DNA of 64,000 bases from Chimonanthus salicifolius (taxonomy: Eukaryota; Streptophyta; Magnoliopsida; Laurales; Calycanthaceae). Location of the stretch: contig CM023537.1 of NCBI GenBank assembly GCA_013350335.1, positions 13,582,884 through 13,646,883 on the forward strand, written 5' to 3'. The translations under genes and the position numbers were made by a program. Under the pieces are notes generated by a model. It saw only the letters and a program-made list of their open reading frames with translations, did no database searches and was not told the DNA's origin. Of the stretch, positions 52,501 to 62,945 are shown piece by piece. The number at the start of each line of letters is the position of its first letter. Position 1 is the stretch's first letter.

Positions 52501-55500
52501 CCTCCAAGGGTAAAGAGTTTCTTTTGGATGACAGATTTGGGTAGCTTCCTCACCCAAGATAATAGTCCTTTTAGGCACCACATTATGGTTAGTGGATGTC
52601 CTCTTTGCCCTTAAGCAGCTAAAGATTTAGATCATTTGCTGCTCCACTACACCTTTTCATCAGTGTGGACCACCTTTTTATCTTCCTTTTTTATCTTTTG
52701 AGAAGGAAATGTCAAAGGTGACTTGAAGATGCAACCTTGCAGTTGAAGAAATGAGCATTTGTCCACTGGTTCCCACCCTTGGCTATTTTTAGAGGCCCAT
52801 CCAAATTCTTTTTTCTTTTGAAAGTAGTTCTCATGGCCACCACATGGAGCATATGATGGAAACAATTAGGTTTTCCAAGACAGAGTGAAGCCATTCACTT
52901 CCATCGACTTAAGAGTCAAGGAAAAATGGTAAAGGAATTTTGCAGTGTCTCAGAATCTAATCTATTTTGAGCCTCCACCTCTTCCTCTTTCACTTTCATT
53001 GACATAAGAATTAAGACAAAATGCTAAAGTAATTTTGCAGTATCTCAGAATCTATTTTGAGCCTCCTCCTCCTCCACTTCCATTGTGTTAAGAATTAAGG
53101 CCAAATGCTAAAGAAATTCTGCAGTGTCTCAGAATCTAATCTATTTGAGCCTCCTCTTCCCCCTCCTTCAGGGTAGATCTCTTCTTCTTTAAGTGATAAT
53201 TCTAAGAGCAGATCTCATTTGAGAGATTTAGAAATGATAAGGAACATAAAAGAAAAGGGCCGTCTGAGAGCTTTAATCAGGTCAACCAGGGACATCGAAA
53301 GGTCCCAGAGATTACTGGGAAGAATGTCTTAGTTAACAAGAAAATGAGAGGGATTAAAATCTTCCCTTCCTTTCAACTCTCTTCTCATCACTCCGCATGT
53401 GCCAGCGCTGCAAGGAAGGTTTTGGGGTTAAAGGTAAAAGAATTATCATGATTCATGAATGTGTGATTTTTTTTCCCTTGTTAGTCTACTGTACCTGTAC
53501 CTGCAATTTCAGCAGCACATAGCACAAGTACAAACTCTATTTTCCAAGTCTACACAAAATTATGCTTTTCTACAAATGATGGCCTATGCAAAATTATCAA
53601 CCCGATTATATGGAATTCACTTCTTTCTTCATGAAGGTATGTCAATTCCATTCTCTTCATCATTTTCTAACCTTAGTTATAACTACCCTTCTAACTTTTT
53701 TATGTTGTGTGATTGCAACGACGCTTCTTCTCATGTTGGTTCAAGAGAGGTTCCCCTCTACACCAATCAGGCTATAAATTTCAAGCATTATTGTTTTTTG
53801 AGTTGGGGAAGGCCCTAAATTTAAAATTTTCACAGCTCGTGCTTGGCTTGATCCCAACACACACAAATAGCTATTCCCCAACCCTTCACCTCCTCTTCTC
53901 AATCATTTCCCATAATCTATGAACTTTATGGATTTTGAAAATGAGTAACTCCATGAGCTAATGAGTTCAATTGGTGAATGTGGGTCTTTTGAGAAAAGAT
54001 AGAAGTATATGGGCAAGAAATCACATTGCCTTTTTTCTTTTTAGCTAATAAATCATTAGTCATAAGGCCTTTTTTCCAATCATACCTTCCCTATTAACTC
54101 ATTTTGAAAATTTCTCACTCCAACTAAAATGGAAGTGTACCATTAGACATAATCAGCCATTTGAAATAAAGATGTCTTATGCAGATGTTTTTAAGAGAAT
54201 ACACCATTAGATTAAGTGATTCAAATTTTGCGAAGAAGTTGAGCCCTTTTCAATTCTAACCAGGATGCAGCCAGAACATGGAAACATAACATAGCAAAAA
54301 TGTAAAACCGTTAAATCATTCAAATTCACATAAGGCAAAAATTCAACCAAAAAATACTAGCACATTTTCCTTGGACATGCCTAGTAGGCAACATATACCA
54401 AATAAAAACCAAGAAAAGACTGCGCTAAGTGGGAAACAATAAAACAAGAATGAACAGTTTAGGACAACAAAAAGAATCAGAAGAAAGGGAATGCAGATTA
54501 CCATGTCATGTTGCGGAATTCCCTCAGTGATACACACGACTAGGTCCAACTCAGCTTCCATTGCCTCCATAATAGCAGCTGCAGCAAAAGGTGGGGGGAC
54601 ATAAATGACTGATGCATTCGCTTTTGTCTCCGCCTTTGCGTCTGCAACTGTATTGAAAACAGGTAATCCTAAGTGCTCGGTTCCACCTTTTTTTGGCGTT
54701 ACTCCACCAACCTATACAAATAAACAAGGGAAAAAAAAGGTTCCAAATTAAACTGCACCATCTTCAAATGATAAGTAACAAAAATATGAAATCAATGGAG
54801 GGAGAATGTTTTAAGCATTATAACAGAAACAGTAATATGCAAAAAAGAAAAGAGATGGCTACATTTTCTTTTCTTTCTTTCTTTTTTTTTTTTCGAGTTG
54901 GGGGGAGGGAGAGGAAAGATGACTGTTTTATTAGATCCAAAAAATAATACAGCCCAATGGTAATAATTACCCCTGAAAAAAGACAAACACAAACAAGCAC
55001 CCCACCAGAGAGATCTTACATTAAGACCTGAAAAGAAAACCGTAACCATCTCTTTCTCGTCTGCTAATTTCTTTTTCCCCCCTTTTTGAACCAATTTGCT
55101 TGATTGTTCAAACATCATGAACTTTCATGCAACTCCATAATCCTGATTGACCATATTACAACAGCTCATAAACTATAACCTTTGGGTAGCATGAAGGTTA
55201 TATTCGTGTATTATGCCCCAACATATCAATTCATTATTCTAAAATTTCACATTTTCAATTTTTTTCTTTCTCTTGGCTGTATATGATGCAGTTGTGACAA
55301 GAGATGTTACATCAATTATTATTTTCGTCACTTTTCTTTTAGATCAAGTTAGAAGGCCTAAATAGAGTATATTTTAGACTGTGACAGCTTTAAACAAAGT
55401 CAGTCTTACAGTAAGTTGCATTAGGACTCTTTTCTTAAGTAGAAAATTATGTTTTGAGGTCTCTAAATAGTAAATATGGATATATACATATAATGATGAA

Positions 55501-57109
55501 TTACGAGGTAAATTACTAGAATTTATTTTGATTATTTCTTATTGATTCTTTGTTGTGTGGATTCTCATATTTTGTCCAAGGTATTATCTTCTATTATTTT
55601 TTCCTCTAAGGTTTTTTCCTCATTCAGTTCTTTTCTATATTTTCCTACATCATTTTGGAACTTCTCACCTTCGCGAAAAGAATAAAAGAAAGATGATACC
55701 TTAGATGATATGAGAAATAAGAAGATGAGAATACACCTACTAGTGTGTGTGTGTGTGTTGTACGTGTGAGAGAGACAGAGAACCGAAATAAATTTCAATA
55801 ATCAATTCATAACTCGTCACTTTCCAACACCTGAATTTAAAGACATCAAAACATCATCAAAACTAACTTTCTACATAAGAAAAAACGCATAATCCAACTT
55901 CTTTAAAGTGGTTATAAAATAAAATAAACTCTATTTAGGCCTTCAAACTTGACCCAAAAAAAGTTACAAAAATAATGATTAATGTGACATCTAAAGACAC
56001 TAGTATATCATTCTCCCCCGTTCAAAAGAACAACATAAAGTTCATCATCATTCTGCCTGGATCAAAGATTTGGTGAGTCAGGATAACTATTCCTAGAAAT
56101 ACTCACTAGTCTAGCTGTACCATCTAATGCTTGCTTCATTGTTGATCTTGGTCTCTAAAGGCAAAGTCAATCTTGACAATCCAAAAGCAGAATTAGATCT
56201 GAACTTGAGCAAATCAATCTTGCCATGCTTCTAATGGATTGGTCTGAAAGCCGCCTATTGTAGAAGATACCACCATCAACTAGAAACTGTTTCGTCCACT
56301 GCAAGCTCTTTGAAAATTAAATTTTCCATGATTAGATCTACACCCACAAGATTCTCTATTACCTGATCTTCAATCTCATGATCTAAAGTAGAATTAGACT
56401 TTGGAGGATCTTCTGTCATAAGATCTTCTAATGCATAATCATCAAATGTCTAGACCTTGTTGGATCTCATAAACTCAATCACATTCCAGTTGATTTTAGT
56501 CAAAGCTCTCTCTTTGAATACCGTGGGCATCCCCACCCCAGATTGGAGGTGGGACTAACCCTATGGATACACAAAACTGCATGCAACCCTCGTGCATCAG
56601 GTAACTCTAGAGAGGGTCAAACCCGAGACCTCTAGTCTATTCCTAGAAGCTCAAGCCAACTGAGCTACACCCCTGCTGGCTAGCCAAAACTTCAGTATTA
56701 AAGAACAAAGCAGTTACTTTCCTAGAAATAAAATCCAAATAACCAAAGACCACAATATGTGTTTCAAGGAATGTGTATCTAGGAAATCCTTGATAGAAAT
56801 GGGACTATGGATTTTGAATTTAGGAGATCATAAGAAAATCTACTAAGATTAAAATTTTGTTGTTTAGTTGTCACCAAAGGAGGGAGAGGTTGGTCATTGC
56901 TAGAGTAAAAAAGGTAAATGAAGATCAGATAAGGTTTGTAACTAAATATACAAACTCGGGAGATGGAGATCTACTTATACAGGATCCCCCCTCCTTTAGT
57001 GTGTGTTTGGCAGCCACTAATCTCCAGAGATTAAAAGTTCTAATCCATCATTTTAATAAAATTTAAATCTTAGTATTTGACAAGTTAAAGATTAGAAGTA
57101 AATCTTTAT

Positions 57110-57142
<33 letters not shown>

Positions 57143-58194
57143 GATTTGTTGTTTCGAGGGTCCCCCATAAGAGTAGATCTACAAAATTGAAGAGATTTCG
57201 CTCTCCATTTTCGTCTCTGCTTCTCTACCGCGTGGAACGTAACTTCCGCTCCTAAAAGTAAAATAAAAACTCTATGGGACTTCCTCTAATGACATTTGAT
57301 AGTGAGATTTTCCTTCAAATGAGACTTGGGCCCACATAGTTGGGTGTGATGGAGAGAGAACCATATGAGTAGAGTGTATATGAAATTTCACCCTCATTTG
57401 ATTATATTATCCCTTATTTTAAACTTTTAAAAATCAAAGTCTTAATATTTTAAAAAAATTAAAAGGCCAAGATTATATAGCTTGGATTATCAATTGATGA
57501 TGCAACTTTACATACTTCATATCCATGTAATCATCTATCAAATGCACCAAACCAAGCAGGGCAGAGTCTCGCTTGGGAATTCTTACTAGCTTGACTCAAA
57601 GTAAAAGGAGCTAAATACAAAACGCTAAGGTGTTATTATTATTTATATCAATGTTTTAAGAGTCGAATCATTAATTAAATGGATCAAAACTTAAAACAAG
57701 GAGAAGAAGAAGGAAACCAAGATCAATGCGCTAGATAAATCCATCTAATTAGCAAAATAAATGAAATACGGGATCAATTTTTGCATCTGAATATTCAAGG
57801 AAGCAGCATTCAGTTCCAATTGAATAACATACAGCGCCATTCAGCCAAAAATAAGAAATACCCAGATCATAGATCGAGGAATAGAACAAAACCCATCGAT
57901 GAAATCAATGGAGAAAATTAGGATACGGGAACATGGCAGAAAAAGCGGTAAATAAAGGGGTGTGTTTGATACCATTTTAGTGCCATATTCGATGGCTTGT
58001 TCGGTGTGGAAAGTGCCGTTCTTTCCAGTGATGCCTTGGCAGATGACTCGGGTGTTCTTGTCAACGAATACGGCTGGGGCAGAAGGGGCAGATGCGAAAT
58101 GGCGGGATTGAGAAGAGGGGGAAGAGAGAGAAGGGTTGTGGGGAGAAAGCTTTGATGCTATGGAGCGGAGGATTTTGGTGCCTTGTCTAGCCAT
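41869..58194 (-). CDS. Succinate-CoA ligase [ADP-forming] subunit alpha, mitochondrial
   Basis: Alpha subunit of succinyl-CoA synthetase, the TCA-cycle enzyme that converts succinyl-CoA plus ADP and Pi to succinate, CoA and ATP; it pairs with a beta subunit in the mitochondrial matrix. Seven exons, all GT-AG with matching phase: 57973-58194, 54502-54711, 51053-51223, 50846-50969, 47968-48029, 42341-42422, 41869-42008; 336 codons plus TGA, close to the family's usual length. Residues 1-35 are Arg/Ser-rich with no acidic residue, a typical mitochondrial presequence. Then [20 protein letters not shown] (CoA-binding fold), [54 protein letters not shown] and [15 protein letters not shown] with the phosphorylated His (about residue 288), cut by intron 6. 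It starts at ATG 58194; the upstream in-frame TTG is not a plant start. Introns of 2.8-5.5 kb hold many repeats. Confidence 0.97.
42570..43590. repeat. Minisatellite with (GA)n/(GGGA)n cores in intron 5
   Basis: About eight tandem units of roughly 90-135 bp: 'attcatgctcaaaaccatgt', 'gcagagagagagag', 'ggaggtaaaataacaagg', 'agtaagccac(a/t)aatgc', an A-run, 'gaccca(c/a)aaaaatacaaa'. Later units are shortened, and their GA cores have grown into long (GA)n and (GGGA)n blocks at 43280-43420. Repetitive RERE- and GREG-type ORFs here are artefacts. Confidence 0.95.
43600..44520. other. Intron 5 sequence before the copia fragment
   Basis: No coding domain read. 43620-44110 may be upstream retroelement sequence, but I cannot identify it. 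44160-44215 is CCA/C-rich low complexity. Confidence 0.35.
44532..45002 (+). pseudogene. Ty1/copia RNase H fragment in intron 5
   Basis: [78 protein letters not shown] and [13 protein letters not shown] are the copia RNase H domain. After a stop and frameshift the end is readable as [20 protein letters not shown], then [13 protein letters not shown] and TGA at 45000-45002, followed by AAGGGGAAC, a worn polypurine tract. The fragment runs antisense to the host gene. Confidence 0.85.
45077..45812 (-). pseudogene. LINE ORF1-like fragment with RRM domain
   Basis: On the minus strand: a Pro/Ser-rich start, [20 protein letters not shown] with RNP2 (LFISNLP), a frameshift near 45550, then [23 protein letters not shown] (RNP1), [13 protein letters not shown] and LAKP. 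An RRM of this style at the start of a Pro-rich ORF is known from ORF1 of some plant L1-type LINEs and occurs in little else with this layout. No zinc knuckle was found. The alternative is a pseudogene of a cellular RRM protein. Confidence 0.6.
45955..46165. repeat. Dispersed AT-rich repeat, copy 2
   Basis: Matches 235-445 ('gaagcaaatcacaaccactt' against 'aaagcaaatcacaaatgttt', then 'agattcatttga' and 'caccttaaa'). It has no coding content. Confidence 0.55.
46370..47740 (-). pseudogene. Degenerate LINE ORF2 fragment (RT end / zf-RVT region)
   Basis: Minus-strand stretches such as [19 protein letters not shown] (near 47520-47600) and [20 protein letters not shown] (near 46620-46690) have the pattern of the RT tail and zinc-binding region of plant LINEs (W..W..RN.RIF). 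Many stops and frameshifts separate them. The borders are approximate. Confidence 0.5.
48140..48290 (+). mobile_element. Degenerate SINE in intron 4
   Basis: 'agacagttggtcca', 'aatttgccaaatccaattgc' and 'gagatgggagaaatggc' parallel 'aaacagttaggcca', 'aatttaccaaatccaactat' and 'gatgggataaatgac' in the repeat at 51440-51620. Confidence 0.45.
49336..50105 (+). mobile_element. 5'-truncated LINE with RNase H, intact target duplication
   Basis: Flanked by a perfect 17-bp duplication, GATCTATGATAGGATTG, at 49319-49335 and 50106-50122. It ends in a 7-A tail. It codes for the RNase H domain: [49 protein letters not shown], and in another frame [20 protein letters not shown] then [12 protein letters not shown] and a stop. 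Frameshifts in the middle make it inactive. It was inserted in intron 4 of the succinate-CoA ligase gene, antisense to it. Confidence 0.93.
51428..51620 (+). mobile_element. tRNA-derived SINE in intron 2
   Basis: 'gggctcattttggtagcc' (A-box region) and 'ggttgtggatttgagtccc' (B-box) are spaced like a tRNA-type promoter, followed by 'acagttaggccatgg' and an AT-rich tail. It is related to 48140-48290. Confidence 0.55.
52395..52690 (+). pseudogene. LINE zf-RVT fragment in intron 2
   Basis: [23 protein letters not shown], a stop, then [10 protein letters not shown] match the zinc-binding domain that follows reverse transcriptase in plant LINEs (P.K...F.W... C.LC...E...HL...C). The fragment is short and interrupted. 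Confidence 0.65.
52900..54500. other. Intron 2 remainder
   Basis: 52910-53170 holds three imperfect direct repeats of about 90 bp ('gcagtatctcagaatcta ... gcctcctcctcc'). 53450-53920 has a long open frame on the plus strand but no recognised domain. Nothing else was seen. Confidence 0.5.
54712..57972. other. Intron 1 of the succinate-CoA ligase gene
   Basis: AT-rich intron with a SINE at 56520-56690, a (GT)n run near 55743-55760 and a (GA)n run at 57112-57145. 57000-57560 may be an inverted-repeat element ('gtgtgtttggcagcc' on the left, 'gcaccaaaccaagcagg' on the right), but I could not fix its ends. Confidence 0.45.
56520..56690 (-). mobile_element. tRNA-derived SINE in intron 1
   Basis: The minus strand has GGGGTGTAGCTCAGTTGGCT, a near-perfect tRNA A-box, and GAGGTCTCGGGTTTGACCC, a B-box, at normal spacing; a non-tRNA body follows. 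Confidence 0.8.
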
Positions 58195-58252
58195 GCCTCT
58201 CAGATTCAAGAATCGCTCTCTCGTTCTTTGCTTTGATCTCTCCCTTGTGATG

Positions 58253-58266
58253 AAAATATATAATAA
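58253..58266 (-). promoter_or_regulatory. Possible TATA box of the succinate-CoA ligase gene
   Basis: The minus strand reads ATTATTATATATTTTC about 60-70 bp upstream of the ATG at 58194. This would leave a leader of about 30 nt, which is short, so the call is tentative. Confidence 0.35.
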
Positions 58267-58399
58267 TTGTGTTAGGGTCTGGAAATGGAAAGGAGAGGAA
58301 GAAGGACAAGAGAGAGGGTTGCAGACAAAAAGAAAGGAAAGAAGACTAGTATAGGTGGTGCACGACTACCTGCCCTGTTTTGGTAGACTCAAACAGGAG

Positions 58400-61300
58400 A
58401 GTCTGGCTGCCTTATTTGGACTGGGCCCCACTCACGTTGATCAGAATTTTTTTTTTGGATTTCGACTCCCTTAAGTCTTAATTATTTATTAAAAATATTT
58501 TTAATTTTTAAATATAAATTTTTAAATTAGTTGATGACGATACAGTGAAAATCATTGTTAACTATCTGATTCCTTAATAAGGATTTATTCTGAAACAAGT
58601 AATCACTCTTTGTGCCAGTTCTAATGTTGAGTCAGTTGGTAAAGCATATATTTTAATAAAATATTAATAAAAATCAACTTAGAATACATTGTTTAATAAT
58701 AATATCATAGGATTTGAGACTAATTGAATAGCAATAGAACGAATAAGTTTAAATTTGATAATTTCTAATTATGGAGTAAGTATATTCACTCTAAAAAAGA
58801 ATTCTTATCAAGTTCACAAGGTATTAGTCTTTAACATTACTTTATTGTGTTATTATTATAATATAAAAAATATGATTTCGAACATGTTATTAACTGCTTG
58901 TAAATTTAATGATAAGTCTTTGAATCGATCATTCAAATTGTTAAAGGATAAAGAATAATTCTATTAATTAATGTAAAGATTAGTTAATGACTAACAATCA
59001 TCTCATCGCATTTTTTAAATAATATGTTATGATAAAGTTACTTATATTTTATAATTTACTAGTCATACACGTTGCGTACGTATTATATGGGTATGTATTG
59101 ACATTTTTTTCTAATTAAGTAACTAATAAAACAACTATCTACTTAAAATGTGTATATACTAATTATATTTCAAAAATTAATATCAATATAAAATTGTTAT
59201 ATATTAAATTTACAATTCATTTGTCAATATCAAAATTAAGGAAAATATCCTGTTTATAAAATTGAAGAAAATGGTAACATATATAAAAAAAAAAACAAAA
59301 TATGTCATTTAACAATCTAATTTTCTATCTCAGGGTATTATGAATATGCATAGGAATAGAATAATGAAGATACCCATACTTACATGAGAAATACTGAGGC
59401 CTATCAACAAGTTAAATTGTATCAAGTTGGTTTTAGATTTAGGTCAACAACCTTCGATCCATTACTTGTTCATTAAATAGATTAGTCGGTTCATATCCAT
59501 TTTAGTTGGAGTTAATTGAGTGAGTGTCCAAGATATTTTTTTAGACTTTTGATTCATTTTTTTTTTTTAAAAAAAAGATTAAATAATAAAATACCCATAA
59601 ACTTTAAAAAATTGTAAACAAATATTCAATAACATATGTGAAAACATTTTAAAAATAAATATCGACAAGAGCATTAAAATATTTATGGGTGATCAATTTA
59701 TATAAATAATATTTCAATGGCATCATAAAAATTAAAAACATGTAAGAAATCTTTCAATCGTAACTATTAATAGTAATCTTTTTAAATTAAATCTGCAAAC
59801 AATATTTCAATAATACAAAAAAAATATTATTTACAACTGACTAAATAAAAAACAAGTATAATCTCATTATATCAATCTTAATAGATCTTAAAATATATCC
59901 TAACAGCCCCTTAACACTCTCGCGGATCCCATACTTGGCTTTGAATATATTTAGTAGCATAATCTCACAGTTGAATGATGGCAACAACCAATCAAATTAA
60001 ATATGGAGTGAAAGTAGAGATTAAGACTTTTTTTAAACTATATTTTCATTAAAATTAGTAGAAAATAATAGAGGGTGGAGAAGTCATGTAAATGATCTCT
60101 CTCTTGCATTATTAAATTGCAACGGCTATAATATTTAAGTCATCGAGAATATTGAAAAAGAAAAAGAAAATGAAGAGAAATAATAAATATTAAAGTTATA
60201 ATCCATGCTTAGAGTTAAAAAAAAAAAGAGGAAATATAATCTCCCTAACTACATATTTTGAAATTATCAAATTTTATAAGAGGTGGAGGTCTTGGAGATT
60301 GTAGACTGATTTCTCTGCTCTTTAATACAGAACTCAACTTACCCTAGTTTGAAATGACTTTTTTAGTAAAAAAAAATTGTATATTAATATAATAAAGAAA
60401 TTAAATTTGAATTTTTAGGGTGCGTTCAACTCCCCCAACTCTACTCTCTATGATCCAAACAAAGAAGTAAAAAAAATAAATCTGGAAGCTAAAAAAAAAA
60501 ATTGCAAACCCATAAGCGGGTGATGCCAAGTTCAAGCTTCCATACCCTAACTTGGTATACCCTAAGGGCAGTGGATATCGTCCGTGGAGGTTTTACACTG
60601 GGTTTCCCACGGTTTCTCACACGTAAATTTAAAAAATTACAAAAAGGTTAAACAAAAGGGAAGAAAACCCACTTCTTGTTGGGAATTTTTTATATAAATT
60701 CGTTTATATAAGTCCAAAACTATATATCAAGGTGGGTATGATGCATTAGTAATATAAGTTTTTTAAAAAATAAAAAAGGCTAAAATTTATATGTTAAATT
60801 TATAATAATTAATGACAGCTTCTAAATTTAGATATTAAATTAATATTTTTTTAACTTTTTCTTAGATATTTATATAATTAATCTTGGTAGTTAAAATGTT
60901 AGGATCTAAAGATTGCAAGTTTGGATGATTAAATACATTCTAAGTATAATAATAATAATTATTATTATTAAAATGATTTATTTCATCAATTTAAAGACAA
61001 TATTTAGTTTTGAATTCTGGATTGGCTTTTTTTTTTCTCCTTCGAACCGACTATTTATCTATCTAATATCTATAGAACTTGAACCTACAATATTGATATT
61101 GTAATAATGAGTATTTATCAAGTGTAGTATAAGTTCATATCTAAGCTCAACCTATACAGATAATTGAGTAATTTTGTACAATTTCTTTATCATATTTTGT
61201 TAGGAAATGATAATTTCACTCTTGACTGTGATTTTTAAAATGCTTAAAAGGTGAATGTGTCACGCCCCGATCATGGAGATACATGACCAATTATTTTTTG

Positions 61301-61690
61301 TCTTTATTAATTCCTTTAAAAATAGTTTAAATAATGATTGGATCGCTATAAAGTACATTGGTGTTAACTCATGAGTCGAAGTTTCACCTCTCATATGATT
61401 ATTTTAATTTTGTAAAATAATATTTTTAATAATAATTAAAATTTTCAAATAAAATTTGTAAAATTAGAACGATTGAATAAGAGATAAATCTGAATTATTT
61501 CTCATTCATATCTCGAATATATTATCCATCTACTTGTACGGACATTAGCTTGGATGAGCCCTAACTAAGTAATCGTTTCTTGCCCCACAAGAAATTGTGT
61601 ACTTCTTTACAATTAACCTAATGGTAGGATCTATATGTAAATTTACCCTCTTTTAATATCGCCCTTTCCTCACAGATTTCAGAAGAAGGT
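58400..61690. other. Intergenic between the succinate-CoA ligase and F-box genes
   Basis: Very AT-rich with no gene. It contains a SINE 3' part at 60500-60640, a transposon-like terminus 'gggtgcgttcaactccccc' near 60420, (AAT/ATT)n near 60950, and TGTCACGCCCCGATC at 61259, which resembles an LTR terminus without an identifiable partner. Confidence 0.45.
60500..60640 (+). mobile_element. tRNA-derived SINE, 3' part
   Basis: A worn B-box ('gccaagttcaagcttcc'), then 'gtggaggttttacactggg', 'tttctcacacgtaaattta' and an A-rich tail, matching the SINE at 40118-40288. Confidence 0.65.
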
Positions 61691-61691
61691 T

Positions 61692-61841
61692 CCATCTCCA
61701 TTCTACCGCAACTGAGAAGAAGGAGAAATGGCAAGAAACAAGAAAGAGAAGAAACCAATTGATGTCCCATCTCCATTCTACTGCAACTGAGAAGAAGGAG
61801 AAATGGCAAGAAACAAGAAAGAGAAGAAACCAATTGATGTC
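61692..61841 (+). repeat. 75-bp tandem duplication over the F-box start codon
   Basis: Two head-to-tail 75-bp units, 61692-61766 and 61767-61841, identical except C61707/T61782. Each contains 'gaagaaggagaaatggcaag', so the ATG and first 13 codons exist twice (ATG at 61728 and 61803), in the same frame. Confidence 0.95.
61728..61790 (+). promoter_or_regulatory. Upstream ORF made by the duplication
   Basis: From the first ATG a 20-codon frame repeats MARNKKEKKPIDV, then PSPFYCN and TGA at 61788-61790, 12 nt before the F-box ATG. If transcription starts upstream of 61728 the main ORF must be reached by leaky scanning or reinitiation. Whether the transcript includes it is not known. Confidence 0.6.
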
Positions 61842-62945
61842 CCCTATCTTCACGAAGACATCATCTTCAACATTCTCCTTAGACTTCCAGCTAAATCTCT
61901 TCCCCAGCTGAGGCGAGTTTGCAAGCAATGGTATAACATCATCTCAGACACCAATTTTATCGACACCCATCTCCGTCTATCCCAACGGGGCATACTCTTT
62001 CAAAACCCATCTCTCAGAGCGCCCTACAAAACCCGTTTTGTGGAAATTCAAGGTGGAGAGCTTAAGGCCCAAGAGATATGGACCTGTCGCCTACCCCGAG
62101 TTCGGGCTAGTTGCAACGGGTTAGTTCTCGTAGAACACAAGCTGAATCTTTACGTATTCAATCCCATTATTAAAAGAATGTTAAAGCTTCCCCCTTGCAA
62201 TTTACCCTATAAACATCCTAAGCATCCAATGCAGTATGAAATATATGGATTTGGTTATAATTCTTGTACTAGAGAATATAAAGTCGTTCATTTTTGCGAG
62301 TACAAGAGGATGCCAGGGCTTGGATGTGAGATAATAAGCCTTGGTTCATATTCTTGGAGAGAACTGAGTGGACCCTTTTATGGGCTTACACAATTGGATA
62401 TCCCATTCTCCGCGGGTGGCGCTTTACATTGGGCGATTGGAAAGGACTACATAGTGTCCATGGATGTTGGCAATGAGGAGTTTCACAAGACATTGTTCCC
62501 AAATTGTACCATAGAGAGCTACCATCTTTTAGAATTTGGAGAATTTTTATCCTTGGCATGTCGTGTCTCTTTTGATAAAATTGACGTTTGGGTTTTGAAA
62601 GACTTCTCAACGGGAGATTGGGTAAAACAGCTTTGCATTGCTGCCGAATGTTTAAGAGATTTGGATTTGGTAAATCCGCCTCCTGAAAGAGCTATACATT
62701 CCCAACAGAACTCTCTTGATCATATTTTACTTGTTGCTAATTTGAGAAATGGTGAACTGCTAATCTTTGAGTACTATCGGTTGCATGCTGCTGGACTTTA
62801 TGCTTACGATTGTAAGCGCCAGAAGATAAACAAATTTGAGGATAGCATTAGTATGTGCACCATAGATATTTTATCTTGCCATTTTCATGTTAATAGCCTC
62901 GTAACTTGGAAAGCTTCCAAGAATCAAAGATGGAAAGACATATAG
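61803..62945 (+). CDS. F-box protein with F-box-associated (FBA) domain
   Basis: 380 aa, intronless. F-box proteins are substrate receptors of SCF ubiquitin ligases and bind SKP1/ASK through the F-box. After a Lys-rich start, residues 12-56 are the F-box: VPYLHEDIIFNILLRLPAKS, then LPQLRRVCKQWYNIISDTNF. The C-terminal part is a plant FBA domain: SCNGLVLVEHKLNLYVFNPI (about residues 103-122), YGFGYNSCTREYKVVHF, SLGSYSWREL, GGALHWAIG, and the LACRVSFDKIDVWVLKDFS stretch typical of FBA repeats. The target is unknown, as for most of this large and fast-evolving family. The frame is intact. I chose ATG 61803 because the upstream copy of the start (61728) meets a stop before it. Confidence 0.93.
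   Translation: MARNKKEKKPIDVPYLHEDIIFNILLRLPAKSLPQLRRVCKQWYNIISDTNFIDTHLRLSQRGILFQNPSLRAPYKTRFVEIQGGELKAQEIWTCRLPRVRASCNGLVLVEHKLNLYVFNPIIKRMLKLPPCNLPYKHPKHPMQYEIYGFGYNSCTREYKVVHFCEYKRMPGLGCEIISLGSYSWRELSGPFYGLTQLDIPFSAGGALHWAIGKDYIVSMDVGNEEFHKTLFPNCTIESYHLLEFGEFLSLACRVSFDKIDVWVLKDFSTGDWVKQLCIAAECLRDLDLVNPPPERAIHSQQNSLDHILLVANLRNGELLIFEYYRLHAAGLYAYDCKRQKINKFEDSISMCTIDILSCHFHVNSLVTWKASKNQRWKDI

Noticed and set aside
53459..53922. Three overlapping plus-strand ORFs in intron 2
   Set aside because: No recognised domain, low-complexity Phe/Ser-rich translation, and location inside an intron of a gene on the other strand.
57000..57560. Possible second inverted-repeat element in intron 1
   Set aside because: The ends look alike ('gtgtttggcagcc' and inverted 'gtttggtgcatttg'), but I could not find a convincing target duplication or exact termini.
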